From Casuarina equisetifolia (taxonomy: Eukaryota > Streptophyta > Magnoliopsida > Fagales > Casuarinaceae), in assembly GCA_028551475.1 (NCBI GenBank), contig CM052354.1, positions 13,415,258 through 13,479,257 on the forward strand: a stretch of DNA of 64,000 bases, in the 5' to 3' direction. This document shows positions 34,448-47,800 of the stretch, in pieces. The translations under genes were made by a program, and so were the position numbers. The notes beneath the pieces are model-generated. The model ran no database searches and was not told where the DNA came from. It saw only the letters and a program-made list of their open reading frames with translations. Numbering within the stretch: the first letter of the stretch is position 1; each line of letters begins with the position of its first letter.

Positions 34448-34493
34448 AGGATAGTAGCATGCTTGGGCCAAGGATAGTAGCATGCTTGGGCCA
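34448..34493. repeat. 23-bp direct tandem duplication
   Basis: The unit begins AGGATAGTAGCATGCTTGGG and ends CCA; it occurs twice without mismatch (34448-34470 and 34471-34493), inside the gypsy 3' LTR. Confidence 0.9.
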
Positions 34494-34946
34494 ACTCATG
34501 ATAAATGAATGGGTATTAGTAGTGGCACAAATGCATGCGCCTACGTGCACAATTTTGGCATATGAACACAACTTTTGTTGCATGCTTCTTCCCAACGTAC
34601 TGGAATAGAGGAGCGCTTTGGTGGGAGGATTAACATAACAGCAAAATAAGCAATGATGGAAGAGTAAGCTAGCAAGTTAATATCCATGAAGAATGGGAAT
34701 GGATACTATAAGGGATAGGGTTAGACTTCTTAAGACCCAATATTTCCTATTTAAACCTTGTTACTAGCAAGTGTAATGATGGATGTATTTTTTCAACTTG
34801 TTTCTAGTAATAGTACCATCATTCTAGCTCTAAATTGTCCTTTCAACTAGACAAGATAGGTATAAAGCAGCACTTCCTCCCTCTCTCTCTACAAGACCAC
34901 CTTGTCAATAGATTGGTGACTCAATCACTGTCAGGGGCCCATACTA

Positions 34947-35690
34947 GAAACAACCTCATGATGTTATACTTTCAATAGAATTTAAGATTATCTTAGTTAC
35001 CAAAACTATTTCAGAGGTAAATTCTTCAAGAATTATATAAACTCTTCTCTACTAAACTTAGTGGTGATATACTCCAAAACCTATCAAAGTGTAATATCTG
35101 GAGACTAGACTAGACAGAACTAAAACCATTATAAGTGAAAATCCATGAATAATGTGACTAGACTACTCTTAAGAGTTTTACATCATATCGGAGAGATCCT
35201 TTCCTTTGTTTTTCCTCCCATTTCTCGGAGACCTCGTCATTGTCCAAAGCGACATAGTGAAGTTGACTATAGTGGAGACATCTTTGTCTGAATAATGTCA
35301 TATGCGAAAAAGTAATAAAACAAGCAAAGTACAATACAAATATACAAAACACAGTAGCATGGATTAAGAAACCACGTTCGTATACCATGTTGAGGATTTT
35401 AAAAATGATGGGAGGACACATATTGAATGTTGTCGGCGTGTTATTACATTACCAACCGTCGGAGTCTATGCTTCATGTCAAAACAGGGAATGTGGAAGGT
35501 ATGCATCAACGTTACACTTTTCAGCTTCCCCTAAGAATCAATAACATTAACCGACGGCAGGAAGTCCTAAAAGTACGAAAAAAAAAAACTCAGTATTGTG
35601 TCATTAACTTGTGAGGCTTTTGACTAAATTCTTTTTAGCTTCACTAACTTGATGATTACAAACATTAACTGTACTTTAATTGCCACTTTC
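34947..35690. other. Intergenic, no gene seen; boundary between transposons and genes
   Basis: No repeat family or domain recognised. Short open frames on both strands look accidental. Probably upstream regulatory sequence of the EC1-type gene. Confidence 0.45.
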
Positions 35691-35697
35691 TACGTGG

Positions 35698-35705
35698 AAT
35701 AAATA
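35698..35705 (+). promoter_or_regulatory. Possible TATA box of the EC1-type gene
   Basis: AATAAATA, about 150 bases before the ATG, directly preceded by TACGTGG with an ACGT core. Assigned by position and motif only. Confidence 0.4.
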
Positions 35706-35851
35706 GCTCGGCTTATCGACTTCTACCACCCACACCGATCCTCAACCTCTTCATCTCCCCATGCAAGTAACGCCAATTTCCTTCACTCTGTATTAAGAAA
35801 GCTTTGCAATCCCAGTATTCTTCACTCACGTCTCACAGTATCCTTCTCAAA

Positions 35852-36259
35852 ATGGCTTGCTCTTCCAACCTCTTCATTCTCACCGTTCTAGCTCTGATCG
35901 TCCCACCTATGGTGATTTCTCGACATCTGGGTCCGACCCAAAGCCTGAGGTCTCGTTTGAAACTGGATGATCAATCACCAAACTGCTTGGACTCTTTACT
36001 TCAGCTTCAGGCATGCTCCGGAGAGCATATACTGTTTTTTCTGAACGGAGAGACCTTAGGCCCCGGCTGTTGCGAGGCCATCCGAGTCAGCGGACACCAA
36101 TGCTGGCCCGAAACGTTTGGTTCCATAGGTTTTACCACTCAAGAGGGTGATATCCTCCAGGGCTACTGTGATGCGGCTGCCCAGTCCCCTCCATCACCAC
36201 AGTCGTCACCATCGGCTGAGACTCGTAAAGTTATTCGGTCAGATAACTTGGTTCCTTAA
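35852..36259 (+). CDS. EC1: EC1-like egg-cell secreted protein (prolamin-like domain)
   Basis: An intronless gene of 135 codons. Residues 1-23 form a signal peptide (MACSSNLFILTVLALIVPP), so the mature protein is secreted. The prolamin-like domain spans about 44-106 with six cysteines at 45, 55, 73, 74, 84 and 106, in the order C-C-CC-C-C. The block FFLNGETLGPGCCEAI with QCWPETFGSIGFTTQEGDIL is the hallmark of the EC1 family. In Arabidopsis these proteins are stored in egg-cell vesicles and released on sperm arrival, where they help activate sperm for fusion. The start at 35852 is the first ATG; the open frame continues upstream without one. The tail (107-135) is Ser/Pro-rich and poorly conserved, as usual. 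Length and lack of introns fit the family. Which paralogue it is cannot be told here. Confidence 0.9.
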   Translation: MACSSNLFILTVLALIVPPMVISRHLGPTQSLRSRLKLDDQSPNCLDSLLQLQACSGEHILFFLNGETLGPGCCEAIRVSGHQCWPETFGSIGFTTQEGDILQGYCDAAAQSPPSPQSSPSAETRKVIRSDNLVP

Positions 36260-38900
36260 GTATGCATTTGGTGTTTTGGCGATTGAACAAAATAAGATGT
36301 CTCCGGATGCTTGATAGGTTTTAGTTTTTGAATTCTTAAAGTAGTTTGGGCCGCCTGGCCATCTATGTTGCTTTGGATTTAAATGGTTTTTGTAAGCTGT
36401 CATTCTGCTTGCTTGTGAGTTTCATTTCCGTTACTTTGAGGCAGTATTGCATTCCTCAGCGCCCCATTACGTTTAAGACTTCTTGGTGTTTGATGAATTA
36501 CGACTCGTAACTAAATGCAAATGTTTAAGGAACATTTGCTGGAACAGCTGTTCTTGGACCTTGCAAAATAACAAGCAAAACGGAAGGAAATGCTTCCATT
36601 CTAGTTCATGTTATAGTTTTCTGTTTCATTTCTCAATTGGTACAAGTTTATGGTTTTTATGTTATATTTTCTATGTACCTGCTTCGAGTATGGACCAAAG
36701 TGTCGATATAGGCTTTATTGGAAATCTCAAAAGCGGGATTTGGTCTTGTTTGGTAGGTTCAGATTGGGAACATATCGAGCACTTTGGTAAACAATGCTCC
36801 GTGAGATTTGAACTAGGACCAACGTTACTCTTCGTACTTCCTTTTTATAGTATTGCTTCTTAAAGTTGAATTAGCTCTTTTTGTGTACATGTTGGATGTA
36901 ATTCGTACAAAACGTTTTTGAATAAGTTGCATGTGTAAGCATAAATGAATGAGGTTGTCCTTTTTTGTATGTAATTTTAAATATTGTGGTTATATATATA
37001 GGGTAAATTGTCATTGACTTTCATGTTTGGTTGCCTAAAATGTATTGTTGTAGATACGATAATAGAGGTGTGTGAAAAAGTGAAAGGTAATTTCCTCATT
37101 TGCTCTAAGATGTTTGTAAAACTGGAGGCGTGACATGTCATTGGATAAAATTGTTTAAAACAACATCTACCGTAACGCAAAGTTTATTATATTTATATTT
37201 AAATATAAGTTTTGCTGTAATCCACATAGTTGGTCTACATGAAACTATACTATAAAACAAACATTTGAAACTGAAATTGGATTGTGCCAAATGAGAGACG
37301 AGATTAATAAAGATGATGAAATAAATTGTTTTTGTAATAAGTTGTATATAATAAACGCAGGATTGCAGAAGTGAATGTCTACAAGTTTGTATAAAAGTTA
37401 ATTGAGTTAGATGATAGGATTTTAATACGATCAAGAAATAATAATTACTACAAACTGAGGGGAAAAAAAATATAACAAGCCATTTTTATATAAAGATAAA
37501 TGCTAGATGAGTTGATTTATAAACGGGTTCCAATACTTTTGAAAAAGGAAATTACAAAAAGTACAAGAGTAATATGAAAATATAAATGAATTCCATTTAC
37601 TTGTGTTGTTTTTATTAAATAACATAAGAGCAAAAGGTACTATTGGTCAGAAAAGTTAGTATGAATAGAAAGCCAGGAACACTTTTGGTAGAAAATAAGA
37701 GTAGAGAGGAAATGTGGTGGTGGGGAAGACTGTTCTGGGGACTGAAATCCAGAGGAGTATGAAAGCACGTGCAGTGGGCCACGGTGTCTGTAAAGTTCAG
37801 CGCGTCTGTACAAGTAGGAATCGCAACGGTTTATGTTCTTAGCAAGGAAGAAATTAGGAGAGAGGAAGACTGCAGGAACACGTTTTCGCAACTTGCCCTT
37901 TTTTAATTCCTTCATGGGTTGCAGTATTACAAAAGGTAGTCATAAAGTGTTTCAATTATAGGGGGTTGGTAAGTTTTTAACTAATAATAAACTTTATCAG
38001 TAGGAAAAAAGCGAACGTAGAAGCTTTCCACTGCTAAAGCCAGTTCGCTGCTAGTTTCATGTCTTTTGCCTTCATTTTTCTTTACTGTCTTTAGCTTTTC
38101 TTACCACTACGGCCTTCCCCGCCCCCGATGTTACTGGAGGACAGGTAAGCAAGTTCATGTTTATGGGGTGTTCTAAGTCAAAGGACAATGAAACAGATTT
38201 CATGCAAACTAAACACATTTTAGTCTCTCTCTCTCTCTCTCTCTCTCTAGATATTACTCTTCTCCCATTAATTTGTAAGATTCAAGCCTGATGACTAATG
38301 ATAATATAATAGGATTAAGACAAAAAGGAGAGTATGGAAAAGAAACAGATCTAAATCCACTAAAAGTAACAAAAGGAGGAGGAAGCCACAGGCTTGAGAT
38401 ACAGCTGGAGGTTTTGGAAGTATGTTGCTGCATTTTTTAAGTCTGCATTAAAAAAGAAGAAAAGCAACCAAGTCATCCATGGCTTAGACAAAAGGAGTTC
38501 AACTATGCATGCAATAAGGTTGCTCCTAAAATCACAGGATTTTACGTCTGTTTGGGTGGGGGAAAAGCAAGGATGGTAGATACATAAAGAGCCGAGAGGG
38601 AGCAGTTTTTTCTTTTGGGAAGAGGAAGTGACTCTTAACAGCATGCGATGACAGCGAGTTCTTCCATTCAGAGGCACACGTAACCCCCTCCACTTCCTAA
38701 AGCTTTTACCGTTCCAAAGACCAACCGGAGCCCTCCTCACCTTATGTGAACAACACCCCAGCTTCTAAAGCAAGAACGAAAAGCTAAAACAACACTAAAC
38801 CAGCCTCTAAAGCAAAAGCAAAAGCAAAAGATCACAAGCCGCTTTGCAAACTCTCGTAAAGCTGAAAAAAGCGGACACAAACAGACCGTGCTAAGCAACC
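36260..38900. other. Intergenic between the EC1-type gene and the callose synthase gene
   Basis: No coding frame or transposon was recognised over about 2.6 kb. Open frames such as 36483-36863 (plus) or 37640-37915 (minus) match nothing I know. The first few hundred bases are likely 3' UTR. The stretch from about 38650 onward is likely promoter and leader of the next gene, with an imperfect AAAGC repeat near 38808-38830. Confidence 0.45.
38224..38248. repeat. (TC)n microsatellite
   Basis: About twelve uninterrupted TC units, 770 bases upstream of the callose synthase start. (CT)n runs are common in plant promoters and leaders. Confidence 0.9.
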
Positions 38901-38902
38901 GC

Positions 38903-38929
38903 CCAATAACAATGACATCCCATATAAAC
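38903..38929 (+). promoter_or_regulatory. CCAAT and TATA boxes of the callose synthase gene
   Basis: CCAAT at 38903-38907 and CATATAAACT at 38921-38930, about 70 bases before the ATG. The spacing between the two boxes is short, and the leader would be under 50 bases if this TATA is used. Confidence 0.45.
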
Positions 38930-38994
38930 TCTGCTCCCATGTCTGTTTCTTCTCAATTTTCATCATTCCCTACCTGCCTTTTGAGCTCTTGCCA

Positions 38995-41858
38995 ATGGCA
39001 GAGATTGTGGTTGCAGAGCCGAGCTATGAAGTTAACTCAAACTACACAGGAGATAATACAAGGTCACTTGCTGTTGGTTGTTCACATGATCACGATCCTG
39101 AGCCTTTTGAGAGTGAACGGTTGCCACCCACTTTGGCAGCCGACATCCAGATGTTTCTTCGTGTTGCCAACTCGGTTGACAAATTGGAGCCTCGTATTGC
39201 TTATCTTTGTAAGTTGTGTTCCTGATTGTAGCATGTTATTGAAGGCTGCAGTGTTAACCACTGCTTCTTTGGATACTAGCTTTCACGGAGATGAAACCGC
39301 ATAAGGTTTGCGCCAATGCGGGTTTTGTTGTTCCGCATTGTGTTAAGATTGTCATTTTACTTTCTCTTCTTTTGCGTGTATTGGAAGTTGAAGAAGTGGT
39401 TTTCTGAATTGTCATCTACAGAAATAAAGGCCTATGACTTCTCAAACTAATTGACACTGAATTTGATCATTCTGACCACTGTTCGGCCAAAACGATTCCC
39501 ATAACTGATATTAAGAAGTAATGGATTAATGAAGAATGTTCTGCCTTTTGTTTGAATTCACACGTCAATGTCTAAAGTGGCAGAACCTAATCCGATAAGA
39601 GTAATTTGAAGTGAAAACTTAAATTTAAGGCAGTATTTTGCATCGCTTGAGTGGTTTTCCTTGGCAGGCCGCTTCCGCGCCTTTGAAATAGCGCATCAAA
39701 GGGACCGCAATTCAAGTGGGCGGGCTGTTCGGCAATTCAAAACTTCACTGCTGGCACGACTTCAAAAGGTGGTCTCGTAGGTTGAAGTTTGTCCTTCAAA
39801 CATAAGAAATTGCTTGCTGGGTGATAACGGATTTGCTTTCTTATTTCTTGCTTTCATAAATATGCAGGACAAATAGCTTTCAGTTTGTTTGATTGACATA
39901 ATCTGTGATTTAGCTTAAGCATATAGCTAGATTGACATAATTGTTCTCGACACCCTGACTTCTCTCTCAGCCTATGCAGGGATAAAAAAGGGTGCGAAGA
40001 ACAACATAGAATGTGTCTATAGTAATTTAGAATTCCTTCTTTATATAACTGGTCAAGCCTCAAGATTCAGAAAGCAACTTAATCCTTTGATTGATGTTTC
40101 TAGCTTTCCCCTGTTCAACTCCACTCATATGCTTCCATAAATCAGTTCCCTTGGTTGCTTAAGTTTGATTCATAGTCAAAGCTTAAAACTCATAAAAATA
40201 GGTTTCTTCAGCTTTTGCAAAATGATTGTATTAGTAAGAGAAGTACAAATTTGAATTGCTGGTTGGGATTGTGTTCCAGTTCATTTTTTCATCAGTAACG
40301 TACTGTCTCTCCTGTTTGTAATGGATGGCACATCACTAGTTGTGTTCGACATCTGGAGAAGTCTCGATCAATTGTCTTAGATGCAAGGTTTAAAGTTTCC
40401 CTTCCATTATTACCTCTTGGAACATTGAGGGTCTCATTGAGTGTAATTATCTAAGTAGAGTATCATATTTTCCAATCTTGCCTATTCCCTTGTATTTCTT
40501 TGTTTCAGTTAGTTTTCTCATGCCCCTTAACCTTTATCATGTAGCTTAATCGTGTTCTTTTATTGGTTTTCTAAATTCTTTAATTTTCATGTCTTTCTTG
40601 GATTTAATGTAAAAATAGGATGAAGAATTCTCAATAAGGAAAAGGAAGGAAAAGAGTGATATACGGGAACTCAAACGTGTTTACAAGTACTATTGTGATT
40701 CAAGAAATAGGTAATCAAGCCTTTGTTTTATGATCAAGTGTATGTAAAAGATTGGTTCCACTAAGACTAATTATTCGGGTGGGTTGGTCTTCATTTGGCT
40801 ACAGAGAGAGGCTTATAGATGCCCAAAATATTAGTGCCGTTTTACATGAAGTGTTGGAGACAGCTACAAATACAGATGGTCTTCAGGTCGTCTTCTTGTC
40901 TTTTTCTTTTTCTTTTTCTTTTTCTCTTTCTTCTCTTCTGATTTTTTATTTATCTTTAATCTTTTCCATTTGTTTTAATTTGGTGTTTATGAAAGACACT
41001 ATCAGGTTCCTAAAATGCCACAAGTTCTGTTCTTAGTTTTCTCTTTCATTCTCCTGCAATAGGTCGTTGCAGATAGACCTAGCATCCATGCAAATATTGT
41101 ATTCAACATTTTGCCGCTTGAACATGGAGGCAGCCACCAACCAATTATGCAAATAGATGAGGTCTGCTGCTGTATGGATGAAAATATTTTATTTTTACTT
41201 AATGCAGTTAATCTGCCTAGCATTTATATCGGTGCATAGTCTTGCAACTTGCCTAAATTGTAATGGCGTCTATCAAGCATGTTAATAGCTAGTAAACTAA
41301 TGAAGCTGTGCAGATAAAGGTGGCACTAGCAGCCATTCGTATTATTCCCCACTTAGCCCAAGATGTTCAGAAATATGAGAGAGTCAGAGATTTGTTTGAC
41401 CTTCTTCAGTCTTGGTTTGGATTTCAGGTAATTTATTCTTGACTTTCCTTCTTATACCTCTGCACTGTATCAAATTGGACAAAACACATATAAAGTTTGC
41501 AAAATGGAAATTCACGACATGGTCCTTTATTGTTTAGTCTGCCTACTCTCAGACATGGAGTATTATGTTGACATTTTTTGTGTCTCTCAATCAGAAAGAT
41601 AATGCGGCTAACCAGAAGGAGCATCTGGTTCTACTGCTCGCTAACAAGCATGGGTGGCAAATTCGTGACCAGACATCGAACTCAAGGGTGATTTTACCAT
41701 CAATTCTTAATGTTTTTGGCTTAGCTTTTTCTTTGACTTCGTAATGTTTGGTTCTTACTGCAACAGTTACGAGGTGGTGCGGTGGATGAATTAATGAGAA
41801 AATTCTTCAAGAACTATACAGATTGGTGCAAATTTTTGGGAAGAAAAAGTAACATTCG
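38995..41858 (+). other. CALS8: Callose synthase N-terminal cytosolic region (exons 1-8)
   Basis: Residues 1 to about 296. After a variable first 40 residues comes the conserved [20 protein letters not shown] block, then [15 protein letters not shown] and [14 protein letters not shown], then [15 protein letters not shown] and [20 protein letters not shown]. These are found in all plant callose synthases and form the cytosolic N-terminus, thought to bind partners. Exon 1 ends inside the Cys codon of AYLC, with the remaining two bases at 39668-39669. Confidence 0.85.
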
Positions 41859-44800
41859 GTGAGAAAAGTGATCTAATTTTCTCCTTGCTTTGCATCACCC
41901 TGATTTAAAACTTATGCCATCCCTCCACTTTTTACTCATTTTGGCCAAAAATTTGGATTTAATTCCTTTCTTTCTGCTTATTGTGTTTCTTCTTTTATTT
42001 TTTTCCTTCTTCCTTTTGTCATGTAAGTGTCATACCTTTCTTTTCTTCCGCAACACACCACTTTATTTTTCACATTCCGGTTATTTTCCTTTTGGTATGT
42101 ATCATAGATTTGCAGTTTATTTCCTGACAAAAATTGTCTGTGCAGGTTGCCTTGGGAGAAACCAAAAGACCAATTTTTTAAACTTTCATATATAGGACTT
42201 TACCTTCTTATATGGGGGGAGGCTGCAAACTTGCGTTTCATGCCAGAGTGTCTGTGTTACATTTTTCATCATGTAAGCTAAAAAAGGTTTTCTGGTTACA
42301 GTGTACCGTTTATGTTTGGTTTTTAATTGCCCGTTGAAGTACATCTTATTATCTTTTTCAAGTATGCTCTTAGAAATAAAATTCAAAAGACAATGCAAGG
42401 GATGGCTGCTCTAAACAATTGAATAAATGAAGATTTTTTCTGGGTGATGCTTTCTTTAATAATGCCTAGGACTCTTACATGGCTCCACATCTATGTATTC
42501 ACTTAAATTTATTAATGAAAGGAGTAACGGGAATAAAAAGATAAAAAGACCAGCAAAAAGAAGAGGAAAATGAGAACAGGAAAGAGAAGGTAGGGTAATT
42601 CAGTAATCCATTGTCCTATAATCATTAATAGTGTCCTGATTGTACAATTAACCCCATATTATTTTTTATTTGCATCACGAATTTCTTTTACCTGTTCCAA
42701 GCCGATATTAGTTCAATTTTAAATTGAGTTTAAATGAAGATAGACAAGTTATACTTTCACGAAGAGTAAAGATTATGATCAATGCTGTTGTAGTTTTCAG
42801 TTAAACAAAGTATTCCGCATTTCCCAACAGCTTGTTGGCATGCAAAAACAATGTCATTAGGCAGGAAGTCTTGGTGGGGAGGGGAGTCTGGAGCTGAAGG
42901 CAATTAAGTAGAAAAAGGAGAGAAGGGGCTTTTTCAATGTAGGAGTGACCTGGTTAAGGGATCAAGAATAAAAAATATTGATGGAGGGAGGAGGAGAGTA
43001 AAGAAGAGATTACTTTAGACAGATACATCGGAGTCCCAGCTAAAAACTCCTAACGAGCCTAAAAGAAGAAGAAAGGCCTAGTAGAAATTACTTGTTCTTC
43101 CAGAACCCTGTTATGAAGTTATCCCTTACATTCTGATTGTCATTTCATACTAGAACTGCCTGCCTTTTGCTGAAAGGGTGATTGTTTAGGAGGATAGGAA
43201 GGAAGGGACATGCTTGGGAGCTCCACAAATGTCTTATGCTTCTTAAAAAGATAAAACTTTAGCGTTAATTTGGTTAGTTTTCCTTTGATCCAAATTATTT
43301 TATTGTTGACTAGCATGTTTTCATAAAACCAAACACCAAATTATGAAAAAAATTTAATAGGAAAAGAAAAACTTCCGTTATTTATCAATTAAGCTTCGGA
43401 AAAAGTATACATCTTGAACAATTCTATTGTTTGGGCAGCTATAAGCTGATACTTTCCCATGCTTTTCTCAGTATAGAGTGAGAAGGTAATGCATGTGATG
43501 ATTAGTGCAGATATCGAAATATTTCATGTCTTCTTATCAGTATCATGTCTCCTTTTTTTTTCATGAAGATGGCATATGAATTGCATGGTAAATTAACTGA
43601 TGCTACTGATGCGACAACATGGGAGAAGATTATGCCAGCATATGGAGGACAGTCTGATTCCTTCCTTGACAATGTAGTTACTCCCATATACAGAGTTATA
43701 AAAGAGGTATTTCTTCTTGATTGCACCAGTTCAGTGTATTTATTCCTTTCTAAAACCTAACTTTTTTGTCAAAACTGAAGGAGGCTAAGAAAAGCAACAA
43801 TGGAACAGCTGACCATTCTTCATGGAGAAACTATGATGATCTTAACGAGTATTTCTGGTTAGTATGAGTTTGTGTGCTAGCGATTTATGGGCTTCAAGAA
43901 ATAGAACAAACTTACGCACATCTGCTATTTCTGCAGGTCTCCTTCTTGTTTCGAAATAGGTTGGCCTATGCGTCTGGACCACGATTTCTTTTGCGTACAG
44001 CCTCCAAATAAACCTAGAGCTAAGAATTCTCCTGTATCACATATTCCTTTAGAACAAAGGAGCAGAGAAGGGGACAATGACATAGAGCTGGGGGTAAAAA
44101 TATTTATAACTCTAACATGCATTTTATTTCAGGCCTGCAATAAATTCGAAAATAGTCTTCACATTGTGTATATAGAGAAGTCATCTTTCATATGTGTTTG
44201 TGTATGTTCGCGTGTGTCTCTTTGTAGTACACCAGTCTTTTGGCATTTCTTATTTATTAAAGCGATTACAAAGGATGTTATTGCTAGCATAGAAATTCAG
44301 TATAAGTGGTCCTTTTTTCATGATGCAATAAATACTTTAGGGTGCTTTCTTACTTGCTAGTAGGGTGTAACATGAAATAAGTGGCTATTTGGTTATGCCA
44401 GTGAAATATCGGAGAAGTCTCCAGGTCAGAAATATTTGAATGCGAAGTTCAATGTTCTGGCATGTTAGGAGAATACTGAATAATCTAGAAATCTTTCTCT
44501 CACGTCAAGTGATTATTGATTTTTCTCTGTTAATACTAGGATCAAATGTACCATGAATTTGCTCTTGCTTTGTTATGATGCATTGTTGCATCTAAATTGT
44601 CAATATTATGGCATATTCACTAATGGATTCATTAACATGTGCAGCAAAATTTATAACTTTTTTTCATCTTCAGTAAAAGATGCTCAAACTATCTTGCTTA
44701 AATTTATTAGTATTTGGTGCATAAGGTTCCATATGGTTCATCCCTTATGACTAGCTTGAAAAGTTAGCTTTCACCAACTCATCCACATCTGAGTCTATTC

Positions 44801-47800
44801 TTGCTTTCAGCAACCACTGGACTCAGTCCTTCTGGATCTGGCTTTTTTTCTCTTCCTATTCCCAAAGACTAACTTGTCTTTTTCGTGCAGGCCACCGGGG
44901 AGGAGGTTCATGAATCAAAATGGCTAGGGAAGACAAATTTTGTAGAGATACGTTCATTTTGGCAGATATTTAGGAGCTTTGATAGGATGTGGAGTTTTTT
45001 TCTTCTATCACTTCAGGTGTGCCTAGTACCTAGTTGAATGCCTAATTGGATTGCTTGGTTCTTGGCTTGTTGCTTGATGATTTATGTTTTTCCTAGGCAA
45101 TGATAATTATGGCCTGCCATGATTTGGGTTCTCCATTCCAATTGTTCAACATGGTGATATTTGAGGACATAATGAGCATCTTTATTACTTCTGCAATTCT
45201 TCAACTCATACAAGGTATAGTACTATCTTCCCTCTTTACTATTGGGAAAGTACCAACAAATTTCTGTGCAGGGACAAATATGGTAAAAATAAAATAATAG
45301 ATGCACCTTTATTTCCTACTTTTTCCCAGTTCCTTCACAACACTATAACAACAGCATGAACCACCATATGATTTGTGTTTGTGTAAAAACAGCCACAAAA
45401 GGCTTTTGCAATTGTGGTGCTAATGCTATTCGAGTTTTTGGTCAGAAGAAGCTTTAGTTTTGCTGCATTCTGCTTTAAAGCCCTTTCTTTCTTGGTCATC
45501 AATGCACCCTGAAATTTTAACCAACCGCCAAGGTCCTTAGACAAAGATTGTACTACTATTCTGATATTTTTCTTGTATAAGTGTTTCGTGAACTGTAGAG
45601 TTTATTTATGTGGAGTTTAAATATTGAAAGATTACGGGGCTTATAATTTCTCCTACCTCTTCCCGTTTTGGATATTGTTTCCTACTTATTTTCTCCTAGT
45701 CTATGCCTAGACGGCCTAGGTAGGTCACTAGAGGTGTTGTTGGTTGGGCACTTATGATGGTAAACCCTAAGCCAGCATGTTGAATATGCTATATGCTTTT
45801 TGATAATCAGCTGGATTCATCAACACTCAAGCCTTTGAATGCTTTAGCTGGAGATCTTGGTCCCATAGATGCTTTTCCTTATCTTCCTTCAAAATTGTAT
45901 CCTTTCTTTTTACATTAGATTTTATATCTCTTTAGCGTTTAAGTAGCATGGCTTCATCTCTTCCTCCCTCCCTCCCTCCCTCCCTCCCTCCTCTATGTTC
46001 CCTGCAATAGTAAAAAACTTAATTTTCTTACCAATCATTAGATTGTTAATATCTGCTAGGATATCTGGAATGCTAAATCACAATTGTTCTCTTGTTCTAG
46101 AGTTTTTAGGTTGGGGGTGTGGCAGTGGTAGTATCAGAAATCAGCTCCTGACTGCTTTAAGTCTTTGACTCTTGGGGATGACCTTGATTTCTGACAGAGC
46201 ATTAGTATGAGTTTGATCAATTGTTTCTGTAGATAAGCAAAGGTAGTATTAGGAGAAAATTAATTAAGGTCTTTGGACTAATTTGCTAGTATTTTTCATT
46301 ACATACCCAACTTGGCTTGGCGAAAAGTGACAGTTCCATGCTTTTACTCCATTCCGCGAGGCTACAGCAGTGACAACCTCTGTCACTCTTTCCTGTACAT
46401 GGACAGACATGCAGATATTAAGAGAAAAAAATAAAAAATCTAAAAGGTATTTGTGCTTGCAGCAATTCTTGACATTGCATTTACATGGAAAGTTAGAAGC
46501 ATAATGGCATTCTCTCAAAAGAGGAAACTCGTGATGAAGATGGCTATCGCAGTGATATGGACTATCATTCTTCCTATATGCTATGCTAAGTCTAGAGGAA
46601 AATATAGTTGTTATTCTGCAAAATATGGGAGCTGGCTGGCAGAATTGTGCTTTTCTTCCTATGTGGTTGCTGTTGCAATTTATATGGTGACGAATGCAGT
46701 TGACATGGTACTATTTCTTGTTCCTGCTGTTGGCAAGTATATTGAGACCTCAAATTGCCGCATTTGGAAAGTTCTGTCATGGTGGACACGGGTAAGTTCA
46801 TTATTGAACTTAGGAACTGTTTCCCAAGAATTTTCTGTCTTGTTCTTGATTAATCTGTCTTCCGATAAGCAATCTGAGGTTTCATGGGTACTTATGCTGT
46901 ACTGAATGGGCAATCTAAAAGTTTCTTCTTTAATTTTCTCCAGTGAACAGCAGAGTTTTGCCATGGATGCTGAAAAACAGTTTAAGAAAAGGAAAAGTGC
47001 TAGTGATATAAAAAATACTGGCGAGCTTTTTCGAGTTAAGAAACATATGAAGATATTATTTGTTTAATTTTTTGAAAGGAATAAATGTAGGCTACATTAT
47101 CACTATGCCCTTGGCCAAACTAAAAACAGCTCTTCACTATTCTTGTTGCTTACATTATATTCAAAATAGTGCAAGATACAGGTTGATTATTTTTGAGTTC
47201 ACATACTGAAAGTTGAAGAGAGATAACAGGAAGAAGAAGCAAAAATGTCTGAAGTAGAACAAGACGCTAATTAACAAAGAAGACACTAATTGATCGAACT
47301 GAAAATGAAATGTTTCGCCTTTTACTCTTAAAGGCGTAACTATACTAATGGCCAAAAATGTTGGCAAACATAAGTAGTTCTTGGACTACTGAAACAGCAT
47401 TACAAGTTGTTTCAAACTAAAGTCTAGGTTTACTTTGCTTAAGATTTGCTATAGAGAGCATAAAAATTGCAAAGCTGTAGAAACAAACAAATTATGACTA
47501 AATATATAAAACGTTGTTAGTTGTGTGATTCACAGATTTAGATATGAGCTTAGAAAAACATGCAAGATCAGATAAACATATCTCAAAGGATTTTTATGAA
47601 ATCCTACTTGAACCTAGCGGATTGGATCTGCAACTGCCTTTATGATGCTCTTTATGATTAGAAACTAAAGAACTCATGGTTGATGCACGAGCAAAAATAC
47701 AATCATTCCCACGGTAAACGAATCTAAGCCTTTAGCTTTAGTGCTTAGAAGCTGGAATGTTCTTGTCTTTGATAAGAATGAGAGATCAACTGTTTCAGTA

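Larger units (their letters stand above)
16509..34946 (+). mobile_element. Ty3/gypsy chromovirus, degenerate, split by nested insertions
   Basis: Plus-strand parts in order: 3' portion of the 5' LTR (16509-16632), primer site, gag, protease, reverse transcriptase and RNase H up to 19549; then, after a foreign block, integrase and a chromodomain-like end (31328-32738) and the 3' LTR (32739-34946, itself interrupted). The order RT-RH-IN marks Ty3/gypsy, and the WQGLSPDEATW end marks a chromovirus. Stop codons are frequent in all domains. Without insertions the element would be about 5 kb. It is the oldest layer of this nest. Confidence 0.88.
32739..34946 (+). repeat. gypsy 3' LTR, interrupted by R1
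   Basis: The LTR starts TGTCATGTGCAAACC at 32739, is broken after 32828 by the R1 LTR, resumes at 34427 and ends GGGCCCATACTA at 34946. The two parts total about 610 bp. The right part contains a 23-bp tandem duplication at 34448-34493. Confidence 0.75.

Noticed and set aside
36483..36863. Plus-strand 126-codon frame downstream of the EC1-type gene
   Set aside because: Composition and sequence give no family. It is more likely noncoding sequence.
38360..38740. Minus-strand 126-codon frame upstream of the callose synthase gene
   Set aside because: No recognised domain; it overlaps the likely promoter and leader region.
38888..39304. Plus-strand 138-codon frame over exon 1
   Set aside because: It is in a different frame from the callose synthase exon, whose product is conserved. 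It is a shadow.
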